Shown: in pieces, positions 8,446 through 16,072 of the stretch
Layout: each line of letters opens with the position of its first letter
How positions within the stretch are numbered: the stretch's first letter is position 1
From: Kitasatospora sp. NA04385
Lineage (GTDB): Bacteria > Actinomycetota > Actinomycetes > Streptomycetales > Streptomycetaceae
Assembly (NCBI RefSeq): GCF_013364235.1
Contig: NZ_CP054919.1
Span: 1,546,684-1,610,683, forward strand
Direction: 5' to 3'
Length of the DNA: 64,000 nt
The notes under the pieces: generated by a model
The model's input: only the letters and a program-made list of their open reading frames with translations
Database searches by the model: none
Told to the model about the DNA's origin: nothing
Program-made: the position numbers and the translations under genes

Positions 8446-8470
8446 AACTCTCTTGTGGCACAAGAGAGTT
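8446..8470. terminator. Perfect 12-bp hairpin after the GNAT gene
   Basis: AACTCTCTTGTG (8446-8457) and its exact complement (8459-8470) flank a single G. The hairpin starts 12 bp past the GNAT stop at 8482 and ends 68 bp before the dehydrogenase start. Rho-independent terminators without a U-tract are common in streptomycetes, so termination of the upstream operon is the simplest reading. A 25-bp palindrome this perfect, with A/T-rich arms, could also be an operator for the dehydrogenase gene. Confidence 0.6.
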
Positions 8471-8481
8471 CGATCACTTGT

Positions 8482-8949
8482 TCACGGCTGGCGGGGCCGG
8501 TTCCAGGGGGTGGGGCGGGCCTGGATAAGGCGCATCGCCCGCCCGTTGGGCATGAAGCCGAGAGCGCGGTAGAGCGGCGCTCCGTCGTCGGTGGCGTTGA
8601 GGGTGATCAGGCCGCAGCCCTGCGCGGTGAGGAAGTCCAGCAGGGCCTGCACGGCGGTGCGGGCGCAGCCGCGGCGCCGGAAGTCGGGCGCGGTGTAGAC
8701 GGTGTGGATGTGGGCGTAGAGGCCGAGGTGGTCGGGGCCGGGGACGGAGCGGGTGATGGTGGCGGCCGCGCACGCGATGAGCCGGTCGGGGCCGCCGATG
8801 ACGAACGCGGGGTGGTCGTCGCTGTCGGCGTGGTCGCGATGGAAGGCGTCGAGGCGGGTGGTCCACTGCCCCGGCGCCTGGACGAGGGCGGCGCCCAGGC
8901 GGGCGAGCTCGGCGGCGTCGGCGGCCCTCGCCCGCCGGGCGCTCAGCAC
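8482..8949 (-). CDS. GNAT-family N-acetyltransferase
   Basis: The protein has 155 residues if translation starts at the GTG 8949, which overlaps the stop of the Sir2-like gene in GTGCTGA; coupling supports this start. Motif A of the GNAT fold is RRRGCARTAVQALLDF (acetyl-CoA pyrophosphate binding). ATDDGAPLYRALGF near the end is the usual motif B. The substrate is unknown. It is the third gene of a compact minus-strand operon after an aminotransferase and a Sir2-like gene. An amine produced by the aminotransferase could be its acceptor, but this is only inference. Confidence 0.8.
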   Translation of the reverse strand: MLSARRARAADAAELARLGAALVQAPGQWTTRLDAFHRDHADSDDHPAFVIGGPDRLIACAAATITRSVPGPDHLGLYAHIHTVYTAPDFRRRGCARTAVQALLDFLTAQGCGLITLNATDDGAPLYRALGFMPNGRAMRLIQARPTPWNRPRQP

Positions 8950-10184
8950 TTGACGTCCAGGAGTTCGGCCAGGCGCCGCAGGGCGGGGATCGCCTCGCAG
9001 CGCACGATGACGTCGCCCTCGCGGGCGCCCTCGATCAGGTACTCCTTGTGGACGCCGTTCTCGGTGACGCCCTCGGTGTCCAGGTAGAAGACCTTCAGGC
9101 CGAGCTTGCGGGCGCGGGCCTGGACCTCGCGCCGGTCGGCGTGCAGGCCGATCACCAGCAGGGCGCGGGCGCCGGCCGGGTAGTGCATGTGCGGGGTGCG
9201 CTGGTCGTAGCGGCGCATGAACGCCTCGGGGATCCCGGTGCGGGCGAAGAGCCGGTCGAAGTTGTGGGTGGCGACGGGCCCGACGGCGTGGCCGGCGTCG
9301 TAGAGCGCCTTGAGGGTGCGGTGCGCGCCGGTCGGCTCGGCCTGGAACAGGGCGCGGAACATCGCCACCATGTCGTCGACCTTGCGCTCGGTGCCGGTCA
9401 GCAGCTCCTGGATCAGGGTGTCCTGGGCGGGGGCCATGGTGAAGCGGTAGCCCTGGGTGAGGTCGTTGCCGCGCCGTTCGGTGACCCGGTAGACCTCGTG
9501 CAGCCAGTGCAGCGGCTGCACGCCGGCCTCGATGCTGGTCCCGCAGCCGGCCTCCACCACGAACGGCAGGTGCTCCAGCAGCCCGGACAGGTCGGCGGCG
9601 TACTGCGGGGCGCCGCGCTGCTCCTTGACGCGCATCCCGCCGGCCAGCACGTCCCAGGGCAGGTTCCGGGAGGCCCGGGGCAGGGTGTAGTCGACGGATT
9701 CGACGGTGACGTCGATCGAGCGGAAGCCGGCCGGGGTGTCGCGTCCGGCCCGCTCGTCCTGCGGGTGGACGTCGTGCTCGGTGATGGCGGCGTACAGGTC
9801 GCCGCGGCGCCAGCGCGGGTCGGTGTCGTCGCCCGCCCGCCAGCGGCCCTCGGCCAGCCACCGCTCCAGGTCGCGGCGGTGGGCGGCGACCTCGGCGGCC
9901 GGGGCGAGCCAGGAGACGGCCAGGTACAGCTCGGCCATCACCAGGCGGTCCATCGGCTGGGTCTGGTCGAGGTCGTAGTGGAGGCGGTAGTGGACGACGC
10001 GGCGCCGGCCGCTCTCGTCCTCGCTCCAGCCGGACTGCTCGGCGTTGCGCGGGTCCTGGGTGCGCCGCCAGATGCCCTCCTCGACGGAGGGGCGGCGTCC
10101 GCCCGGCTCCGGCGCGAAGTACTGGTGCCAGGCGGCGGACTGCTCGGGGGTCAGGGAGTCGAGTACGGGGTGGGGCAGCAGCAC
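8943..10184 (-). CDS. Uncharacterised protein with SIR2-like C-terminal domain
   Basis: A 413-residue protein. Residues 1-190 are not recognisable. From about 205 it resembles a sirtuin Rossmann domain: FVVEAGCGTSIEAGVQPLHW (209-227) corresponds to the GAGxSxxSGIP loop, ATHNFDRLF (305-313) to the T-x-N-x-D motif, and ALLVIGLHADRREVQARARK (341-360) to the late strand and helix. Family members bind NAD and deacylate lysines, hydrolyse NAD or bind ADP-ribose. The divergent loop (GCGTS) and lack of zinc cysteines leave activity open. The GTG at 10184 has GAGGAGAG upstream. It lies 46 bp after the aminotransferase and overlaps the GNAT gene, so the three form one operon. Confidence 0.6.
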   Translation of the reverse strand: MLLPHPVLDSLTPEQSAAWHQYFAPEPGGRRPSVEEGIWRRTQDPRNAEQSGWSEDESGRRRVVHYRLHYDLDQTQPMDRLVMAELYLAVSWLAPAAEVAAHRRDLERWLAEGRWRAGDDTDPRWRRGDLYAAITEHDVHPQDERAGRDTPAGFRSIDVTVESVDYTLPRASRNLPWDVLAGGMRVKEQRGAPQYAADLSGLLEHLPFVVEAGCGTSIEAGVQPLHWLHEVYRVTERRGNDLTQGYRFTMAPAQDTLIQELLTGTERKVDDMVAMFRALFQAEPTGAHRTLKALYDAGHAVGPVATHNFDRLFARTGIPEAFMRRYDQRTPHMHYPAGARALLVIGLHADRREVQARARKLGLKVFYLDTEGVTENGVHKEYLIEGAREGDVIVRCEAIPALRRLAELLDVKC

Positions 10185-10230
10185 GGTGCTCTCCTCGGAG
10201 GATGCGGCCGGGGCGCGCCCGGCCGGGGTG

Positions 10231-11535
10231 TCAGTTCAGGGCGTGCACCGCGTCGGCGAGCGCCGCGGTGAGGAATTCCAGGTGCTCGTCGGTGGAGGTC
10301 AGCGGCGGGGCGACGACCAGCCCCTCGGAGCGCGGCTCGCCCGCCCCGGTGAACGGGTAGAGGAACACCCCGCGCTGCTCGGTCTGCTGGAGCAGGGGCC
10401 ACAGCAGGCCCGGGGTGAGCTCCACGCCGTACAGGTGGCCCACGCCGCGCACCTCCCGCACGCCGGGCAGGCCGGCCAGGCAGCGCAGGGCCTGGCCGAG
10501 CCGATCGCCGCGGGCGCGCAGCGCGTCGTGGTCGAGGGCCTCCAGCTCGTCCAGGACGCCCAGGCAGGCGGCGGCCATGAGCGGGTGGGCGGCCATCGTG
10601 CCCATCGCGGGCAGCGGGTCCGCGTCCTGGTGGCGCAGCAGCGGCGCGAGTTCGGGTGCCACCAGCACTGCCGCGACCGGGGTGTATCCGGCGCCCAGCC
10701 CCTTGGACAGGATCACGAGGTCCGGCTCGACGCCGTCCCAGCGCCGGCCGGCCAGCACGGGGCCGGTGCGCCACAGCCCGGTGAGGACCTCGTCGTGGAT
10801 CACCAGGACGTCCCGGGCGCGGCAGATCTCCTGTACGCGGCGCAGGTAGCCATCCGGGGGGACGTGGGCGCCGCCGGTGGTGCCGTTGACCGGCTCCAGC
10901 AGGACGGCGGCGACGTTGCGCGCGCCGCGGGCGTCGATCGCCTTCGCGACCTCCTCCGCGCAGTCGGCGGTGCAGGCCCGGCCTTCGGTGTGCAGGTGGG
11001 TCGGCGGGTAGGGGGCGGGGAAGGCCGGGCCGAGGCCCAGCGCGTCCTCGGGCCGGGGGCGGCGGGCGTGGTTGCCGGCCAGGGCGAGGGTGTAGGCGCT
11101 CATCCCGTGATAGCTCAGGTCGCAGGTCAGGACGTCGCCTCGGGTCTTGCCGCCGCGGGCGCGGGCGATGCTGCGGGCCAGGCCGACGGCGACCTCGACG
11201 CCGAGCGTGCCGCAGGTGACCAGCGCGACGGAGTCGTCGGGGCGGCCGACGGCCCGGCACAGGCGCTCCGTCAGCTCCAACTGCAGGTGCGGCTGGACGA
11301 CGGCCGCGCCGCCGAAGGTGTACTTGGTGAACTGCTCCTCGATGCGGGCGAGGACCTTGGGGCTGCTCTGCCCGACGTTGGCGCACAGCAGGCCGCTGGA
11401 GCCGTCGAAGATCCGGGTGCCGTCGGCGCGCAGCAGCCACGGGCCGTCCGATCCGACGACCTCGAAGTCCGGCAGGGGCCGGGTGGACGTCAGCAGCCGC
11501 CTGCGGTCGGGCAGGCGGGCGGGGTACGACTTCAT
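10231..11535 (-). CDS. Class III PLP-dependent aminotransferase (GSAM/ornithine aminotransferase fold)
   Basis: A 434-residue protein. Key signatures are LVTCGTLGVEVAVGLAR (a glycine/threonine phosphate-binding region), LLEPVNGTTGG, the PLP aspartate in VLVIHDEVLTGLW, and the Schiff-base lysine in ILSKGLGAGYTP. The fold transfers an amino group between an omega- or alpha-amino compound and a keto acid, or moves it within a molecule in GSAM-like members. The ATG at 11535 has GGGAGAGGA upstream. It is the first gene of the operon with the Sir2-like and GNAT genes and is transcribed away from an XRE/TPR regulator, which suggests a small regulated biosynthetic or modification pathway. The substrate is unknown. 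Confidence 0.85.
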   Translation of the reverse strand: MKSYPARLPDRRRLLTSTRPLPDFEVVGSDGPWLLRADGTRIFDGSSGLLCANVGQSSPKVLARIEEQFTKYTFGGAAVVQPHLQLELTERLCRAVGRPDDSVALVTCGTLGVEVAVGLARSIARARGGKTRGDVLTCDLSYHGMSAYTLALAGNHARRPRPEDALGLGPAFPAPYPPTHLHTEGRACTADCAEEVAKAIDARGARNVAAVLLEPVNGTTGGAHVPPDGYLRRVQEICRARDVLVIHDEVLTGLWRTGPVLAGRRWDGVEPDLVILSKGLGAGYTPVAAVLVAPELAPLLRHQDADPLPAMGTMAAHPLMAAACLGVLDELEALDHDALRARGDRLGQALRCLAGLPGVREVRGVGHLYGVELTPGLLWPLLQQTEQRGVFLYPFTGAGEPRSEGLVVAPPLTSTDEHLEFLTAALADAVHALN

Positions 11536-11843
11536 GAAGGTGTCCTCTCCCGAGGGGGCGCGGGCGGGTGCAGGGCAGCCGTCCGCGGCCGAGGTGATGT
11601 TCGTGCCGGCCCGGCAGGGCCGCGGGCGTCAGACCGGCCGCTGGGGTCCGGCGACGGTCCGGCGGCGGCCGGGGTGTGGCCAGGAAAGCGCCTCGGGGAG
11701 TGCTGACGCGATGTCAGAACGGCGGAAATTTCGATGAAGGACGGCTCCGTCATCCGAATTTCCGCACCTCCGACACTGTCGCGTTGCGTGTCTGCTTCGC
11801 TACCTTCTGCCAGAAGAAGAGCTACTGCGTCGGGGGCGATCGC
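11536..11843. other. Divergent promoter region of aminotransferase operon and XRE/TPR regulator
   Basis: This 308-bp region has no gene and separates two divergent units. Its right half is less G+C-rich and carries the large dyad described separately. No textbook -35/-10 pair could be placed with confidence. Confidence 0.6.
11723..11764. promoter_or_regulatory. Imperfect 15-bp dyad, likely operator
   Basis: CGGAAATTTCGATGA (11723-11737) and TCATCCGAATTTCCG (11750-11764) are complementary at 13 of 15 positions around a 12-bp spacer. The dyad lies about 80 bp before the regulator start and 190 bp before the aminotransferase start. That is where an autoregulator controlling a divergent operon would bind. 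Which protein binds it is inference. Confidence 0.55.
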
Positions 11844-13139
11844 GTGGGGGCACCGAACGAAGCACTGCGCCGGGTCCGGGAAGTCGAGTGGGGCATGAGC
11901 CGGGCCGAGGCGGTGGAGTTCCTGGTCCGCAAGTCGATCGAGTTCGAGGAGCCGGTCGACCTGGTGGTCCGCACCCTGGCCACCTGGGAGGACGGCGCCA
12001 CCGCGTGGCCCCACGCCAAGTACCGGCGCCTGCTGCACAAGGTGACCGGCCGGACCGCGGTCGAGCTCGGCTTCAAGAACCCGGCGCACCGGGCAAGACC
12101 CAAACGACCGGTGGCCGACGCTCAGCACCAGGCAGGAGCCGCCCCCTTGATCCGCCGCACCTTCGTCCTCGGCACCGGGGCGGCCCTGCTCGCCGCAGCC
12201 GCTCCGGCAGCACACGGGGCCGCCCCGGCCCTGACCTCCGAGCATCTGCAGGCGCTGCTGGACGCCGAGCAGCGCCTGTACGCCCAGGACCGCGACCACG
12301 GGTCCGCCGACCTCGGCCAGCAGGCCACCGCGGCGCTCCACACCGCGCACACCTGGCTCGCCCGCGGCCGCTACAGCGAGCACCTCGGCCGCCAACTCCA
12401 CATCGCCACCGGCATGCTGTCCGTCGCCGCCGGCTGGCTCGCGTTGGATGCCGGCCGCGCCGCCGACGCCCGCTCCCTCTACACCGAGGCCCTGACCAGC
12501 GCCCGCCAAGCCGACGACCCGGGACTCGAAGCGCACAGCTTCGCGTGCATGTCCCTGCTGGCCCACGCCACCGGCCGCCCCCGCGAGGCCGTCAGCACCG
12601 CCCAGGTCGCGCAGCGCGCGGCCGCGGGACTCGGATCACCTCGCTGGCTGGCGCTGCTGGCACTGCGCGAGGCCCGCGGCTGGGCGCTGCAGGGCGACCG
12701 CGCGCAGGCCGAGACCGCGATCGTGCGGGCGTACCGCCTCTACGAGAAGGGGCCCCGGGACGCCGACCCCGCCTGGCTGGCCTTCTTCGTCACCGCCGAG
12801 CTGGCCGGGCTGGAGTCGCTGTGCCGCGCCGACCTCGGCCAGCACGACCGCGCCGCGGCGGGCGCCGAGCAGACCGTGATGCTCTTCGGCGACGGCCACC
12901 CGCGCAACCGGTCCCTCTACACCGCCGATATCGCCCTGCACCACGCCCACCGACCCCGACCCGACCTCGACGCCGCCACCGACGCCGGCCACCGCGCCCT
13001 CGCGCACCTGACCGCCGTCCGCTCCGCCCGGCTGCTGCGCTCCCTGCGCTCGGTTGCCGGAACGCTCACCCCCCACCGAGGCGTTCCCTGCGTCGCCGAG
13101 TACCTGGACGCCTACCGCACCGCCGTCCCCGCCGCCTGA
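11844..13139 (+). CDS. XRE-type regulator with TPR-like sensor domain
   Basis: The protein has 431 residues from the GTG at 11844. The N-terminal ~80 residues are a divergent helix-turn-helix ending in the motif TLATWEDGATAWPHAKYRRL and GRTAVELGF, as in actinobacterial XRE/TPR regulators. A twin-arginine-like segment follows (IRRTFVLGTGAALLAAAAP, about 100-120), which in this family is usually not a signal peptide. The remainder is Ala/Leu/Arg helical repeats (TPR-like), likely ligand or peptide sensing. The GTG has only GGGGG upstream and might be replaced by the ATG at 11894. It is followed after 11 bp by a GNAT gene. Confidence 0.75.
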   Translation: MGAPNEALRRVREVEWGMSRAEAVEFLVRKSIEFEEPVDLVVRTLATWEDGATAWPHAKYRRLLHKVTGRTAVELGFKNPAHRARPKRPVADAQHQAGAAPLIRRTFVLGTGAALLAAAAPAAHGAAPALTSEHLQALLDAEQRLYAQDRDHGSADLGQQATAALHTAHTWLARGRYSEHLGRQLHIATGMLSVAAGWLALDAGRAADARSLYTEALTSARQADDPGLEAHSFACMSLLAHATGRPREAVSTAQVAQRAAAGLGSPRWLALLALREARGWALQGDRAQAETAIVRAYRLYEKGPRDADPAWLAFFVTAELAGLESLCRADLGQHDRAAAGAEQTVMLFGDGHPRNRSLYTADIALHHAHRPRPDLDAATDAGHRALAHLTAVRSARLLRSLRSVAGTLTPHRGVPCVAEYLDAYRTAVPAA

Positions 13140-13150
13140 AGGACACCGCC

Positions 13151-13705
13151 TTGACCGAATCGGCCACCCCCCTCGCCCTGCGGCGCTACGGCGCCAGCGA
13201 CACCGCGACCCTGCTCGACACCCTCGTCGACATCTGGACCGAAGCCCACGCCGACCACGCCGACGTGGCCCAGGCCGGCTTCACCCCCGAGACGCTCCGC
13301 CGCCAGATCACCGGCCACGCCCGCCGCGACGAGTTCACCCTCATCGCCGCCTACGCCGCCGGCCAGGTCGTCGGCTACGGCTACGGCTTCCGCTGCACCC
13401 CCACCTACTGGTACGGCGAAGACCTCCTGCCGGCCATCACCCCCGAGGCCCGCGACACCGACTCGCTGGCCGGGATCTGCGAACTCGCCGTCCGCCCCGG
13501 CTGGCAAGGACGGGGTATCGGTGCCGACATCCACAACGCCCTCGTCGCCGCGCTGAGCACCCGGTGGGTGTCCCTGCTCGCCATGCCCGGCCAAGGCCCC
13601 GCCCGCCGCCTCTACGACCACCTCGGCTACCGGTACGCCGGGCCCTACGCAGCCGGACCCGACGGGCCAGCCCTCGACCTTCTGCTGCTACGGACCGGCT
13701 TCTGA
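13151..13705 (+). CDS. GNAT-family N-acetyltransferase
   Basis: The protein has 184 residues with a TTG start at 13151, chosen because AAGGA lies at proper distance and no other start fits. A core GNAT motif is clear: ICELAVRPGWQGRGIGADIH (beta-4 plus the Q-x-x-G-x-G acetyl-CoA loop), then GPARRLYDHLGYRYAG (motif B). The N-terminal domain is longer than minimal. It is only 11 bp downstream of the XRE/TPR regulator and so cotranscribed with it. The acceptor is unknown. Confidence 0.8.
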   Translation: MTESATPLALRRYGASDTATLLDTLVDIWTEAHADHADVAQAGFTPETLRRQITGHARRDEFTLIAAYAAGQVVGYGYGFRCTPTYWYGEDLLPAITPEARDTDSLAGICELAVRPGWQGRGIGADIHNALVAALSTRWVSLLAMPGQGPARRLYDHLGYRYAGPYAAGPDGPALDLLLLRTGF

Positions 13706-14019
13706 TCCAGGTCAGGACAAGGGTGTGCGGCCCACCCGTTCTGCGGGGCCTGTCCTCGGACATGAACTGTCGACCGCGTCCGGCACTGGCTCACCACCGC
13801 CCAACCGGCCGAACCCGGACAACGAGCCCGCCAACTCGCCACCGCCCAAGCCGAATTGGATGACCGCCCGGCCACCGTCCACCGGAGCAACCGATGGCCG
13901 CGACCCGTACGCTCTCCGCCTTCGCGCTGGAGCCCTTCCAGACCGTCACCGAAGGCGACGACCTCCCTGGCCTCATCTGCACCGCGCTGCACGAGCAGGA
14001 GGTGCTGCTGCAGCCCTGA
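13706..14019 (+). pseudogene. Decayed gene remnants ending at repeat copy B
   Basis: Two plus-strand fragments look like former coding sequence. About 13766-13896 reads VDRVRHWLTTAQPAEPGQRA and continues to ELDDRPATVHRSN, then runs into nonsense. From the ATG at 13894 a 41-codon frame reads LSAFALEPFQTVTEGDDLPG and stops at 14019, inside the repeat. The second fragment resembles the N-terminus of F420-0:gamma-glutamyl ligase (CofE/FbiB), where an EGDDLxxLI motif follows the first strand. That match is tentative. The sequence suggests genes cut at the left edge of repeat copy B. Confidence 0.4.
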
Positions 14020-14120
14020 CACGCGGGCACCGACCGTCACATGGCAACGAAGGATCCGACACACCCACGCGGACCGGCAATCCCGACAGGCCGCGCGGAC
14101 TATCTGCAGGCAGCAGCTCC
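14011..14120 (+). repeat. 110-bp direct repeat, copy B
   Basis: Same orientation as 4759-4868, with 103 of 110 bases identical and no gaps. In both copies the left boundary is a CAGCCCTGAC that supplies a TGA to a truncated upstream frame. To the right lies the promoter of the membrane-protein gene. No coding or tRNA function was recognised. Confidence 0.85.
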
Positions 14121-14177
14121 GGACAGTGCCGTCTGACATCAAGATCCGGAACCTAGAGGGAGGCCTGTCCCCGCATG

Positions 14178-14206
14178 TTGAACGCGTTCAAATTCAGGTC
14201 TAGAGT
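14178..14206 (+). promoter_or_regulatory. SigA-type promoter with palindromic operator over its -35
   Basis: TTGAAC (14178-14183), a 17-bp spacer and TAGAGT (14201-14206) form a good vegetative promoter 57 bp before the membrane-protein start. The -35 lies in a perfect 14-bp palindrome, TTGAACGCGTTCAA (14178-14191), of the shape bound by TetR-family repressors. No regulator gene is adjacent. Confidence 0.7.
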
Positions 14207-14262
14207 CCTTCCCGCGACACCGTGTGCCGTCTCCGGCACCCGCGTCATGAGGGGGTCCCTCC

Positions 14263-14862
14263 ATGTCCGACACCGCAGTCGTCCCGGCCGGTTCCACCAC
14301 CGCCGGACCGGATTCCGCACCCGCCACCGACACCGCCCTCGTCCGCCGCCGGATCAGGCGCTGGCTGTGGCTGTTCATCGTCTGCCTGGCCCTCAGCGGC
14401 CTCACCGCCTTCCCGCTGCAGACCGAGACCTCCCTGCTGGCCCGCCTGCTCGACGCCACCGGCCTGGACACCGCGCTCCCGGCCCTGGACGCCTGGGTCC
14501 ACCGCGTCCGCGACGGCGTCGCCGACGGCTACGGCAGCCACCCCTTCCTCGCCTACGGCACCGACTGGCTCGCCTTCGCCCACCTGGTGATCGCCGCCGC
14601 CTTCTGGGGCCCGCTGCGCGACCCGGTCCGCAACGTCTGGGTGGTCCGCTGGGCGATGCTCGCCTGCGGCGGCGTCATCCCGCTCGCCCTGGTCTGCGGC
14701 CCGCTGCGCGGCATACCCCTGTTCTGGCAGTGCGTCGACATGTCCTTCGGCGTGGTCGGCATCGTCCCGCTGCTGATCGTCCACCGCCTGATCCGCACCC
14801 TGGAGTGGCAGCAGGCCGTCACCGCCCACCACGACTTCGCCCGCACCGTGCCCTGCCCCTGA
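14263..14862 (+). CDS. Conserved integral membrane protein
   Basis: A 199-residue protein with a polar 25-residue N-terminus and four hydrophobic segments: about 35-53, a weaker one near 100-115, 127-147 and 160-175. Between the first and second lies a soluble segment (TGLDTALPALDAWVHRVRDG). It has no motif I can tie to a function. GGGGGT precedes the ATG. The promoter upstream carries a TetR-type palindrome, suggesting regulated expression. The gene converges on the SUKH-like gene 18 bp away. Confidence 0.7.
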   Translation: MSDTAVVPAGSTTAGPDSAPATDTALVRRRIRRWLWLFIVCLALSGLTAFPLQTETSLLARLLDATGLDTALPALDAWVHRVRDGVADGYGSHPFLAYGTDWLAFAHLVIAAAFWGPLRDPVRNVWVVRWAMLACGGVIPLALVCGPLRGIPLFWQCVDMSFGVVGIVPLLIVHRLIRTLEWQQAVTAHHDFARTVPCP

Positions 14863-14880
14863 GCACCCCGCCGCGGGGGT

Positions 14881-15327
14881 TCAGCTGTCCATCGCGTAGC
14901 CCAGCTCCTCGGCGGCGATGCACCAGTACGCGTTCTCGTCCGCCACCGCCGCCGGGTCCACCGCCGCGAACCGGGCCAGCAGCGCGTCCGTCAGCGCCTC
15001 CGCCGCCGCCAGCGCCTCGTCCAGCTCCTCGCCCGCCTCGTACCGCTCGGCCTCCGCCGCGGCCGCCCGGTACAGCTCCAGGAAGGCGAGCAACTGCCCC
15101 GGCCCGGAGTTCAGCAGACCCGGCTCCCCCTCCTCCTCCGGCAGCACCACCACCGGCCCGCCGTCGGCCCGCACCCCGATCGCGCTCACCCCGGCGTCGA
15201 CGGCGATCAGGCAGTACCGCTCCCCGTCCACCTCCCGCTCCTCGTACGGCGCCTCCTGCCACCGCCCGGGGTAGGGCAGCACGCCGGCACAGGCGAGGGT
15301 CAACGCGTCCAGCTCGGTGTCGTCCAT
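14881..15327 (-). CDS. SUKH-4-like (SMI1/KNR4 superfamily) protein
   Basis: A 148-residue acidic protein. The central part has the alternating strands and VLPEEE...LLNSGPGQLLAFLELY pattern seen in SUKH-superfamily proteins, where a strand ending in N/S precedes a helix. SUKH proteins often act as immunity factors against polymorphic toxins, but many serve unknown roles. The match is from visual pattern only. It is the last of four minus-strand genes that begin with DUF2804, 10 bp after the previous stop. No toxin gene is visible here. Confidence 0.5.
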   Translation of the reverse strand: MDDTELDALTLACAGVLPYPGRWQEAPYEEREVDGERYCLIAVDAGVSAIGVRADGGPVVVLPEEEGEPGLLNSGPGQLLAFLELYRAAAAEAERYEAGEELDEALAAAEALTDALLARFAAVDPAAVADENAYWCIAAEELGYAMDS

Positions 15328-15337
15328 GCGGGGGACG

Positions 15338-16072
15338 CTACCGCCGCCGACGGACAGGTCGGAGCGAGGGCACGCCGTACCCCCTGGCCCTGAAGTCGGC
15401 CAGCCGACGGAGGTGCTCCTCCCGGGCCGCCCGGTCCTCGGCGGTCTCCAGCGCGGCGGTGTCCCGGCCCCGGCGGCGCAGGGCGCCGAGGACCCGGCCG
15501 CGGCGGTAGCGGTCGGTGGAGGCGGCGAGGAAGCTCTCGGCGTGGCCGACCAGCTCGGGGTGGTGCCCGGCCAGCTCCGGGTGCTCGGACAGCGGGAGCG
15601 CGGCGAACAGGGCGGCCGCTCGGACGTCGGGGTGCCCGTCGGTGAGGAACGGGCGGACGGCGGCGAACAGTTCGGGCCGCAGCGCCCGGAACTCCCGCAG
15701 CGGCGGGTGCTCCTCGTCCTCCGCCGTCCCCCAGAACGCGGCCGCCGTCCGGGCCTCCTCCGCGTCGTCCGCCGTCCGCGCGATCCACCGCAGCAGCCCG
15801 GCCCGGCAGGACGGCGGCCCCGCGAGGACGTCCGGGTGCCGCAGGGCCGCCGCCACGTAGCGGGCCACCCACGGGGTCGCCCCGTAGCCGGTCTCCTGGT
15901 GGTCGACCAGGGAGAACACCGCCTCGGCGGCCCGGGCCCGCTCGGCCGGGTCGGGGTCGGTCATCCGGGCCAGCAGCGCCGCGTCCAGTCGCTCCGTCGG
16001 GTGCGGGACCTCCAGCGAAGGCCAGTCCACGGCCGCCAGCAGGGCGCGGTGGTGCGGGAGTTCGGTCGTCAC
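15338..16072 (-). CDS. Helical-repeat (HEAT-like) protein
   Basis: The protein has 244 residues from the GTG 16072, which overlaps the TGA of the preceding gene (GTGA). It consists of successive amphipathic helix pairs, for example DPDPAERARAAEAVFSLVD and DGHPDVRAAALFAALPLSEH, matching HEAT repeats, and ends in a very basic tail. HEAT proteins mediate protein-protein contacts; in actinobacteria similar genes often sit next to SUKH-type genes. Function is unknown. It is coupled to both neighbours on the same strand. Confidence 0.6.
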   Translation of the reverse strand: MTTELPHHRALLAAVDWPSLEVPHPTERLDAALLARMTDPDPAERARAAEAVFSLVDHQETGYGATPWVARYVAAALRHPDVLAGPPSCRAGLLRWIARTADDAEEARTAAAFWGTAEDEEHPPLREFRALRPELFAAVRPFLTDGHPDVRAAALFAALPLSEHPELAGHHPELVGHAESFLAASTDRYRRGRVLGALRRRGRDTAALETAEDRAAREEHLRRLADFRARGYGVPSLRPVRRRR

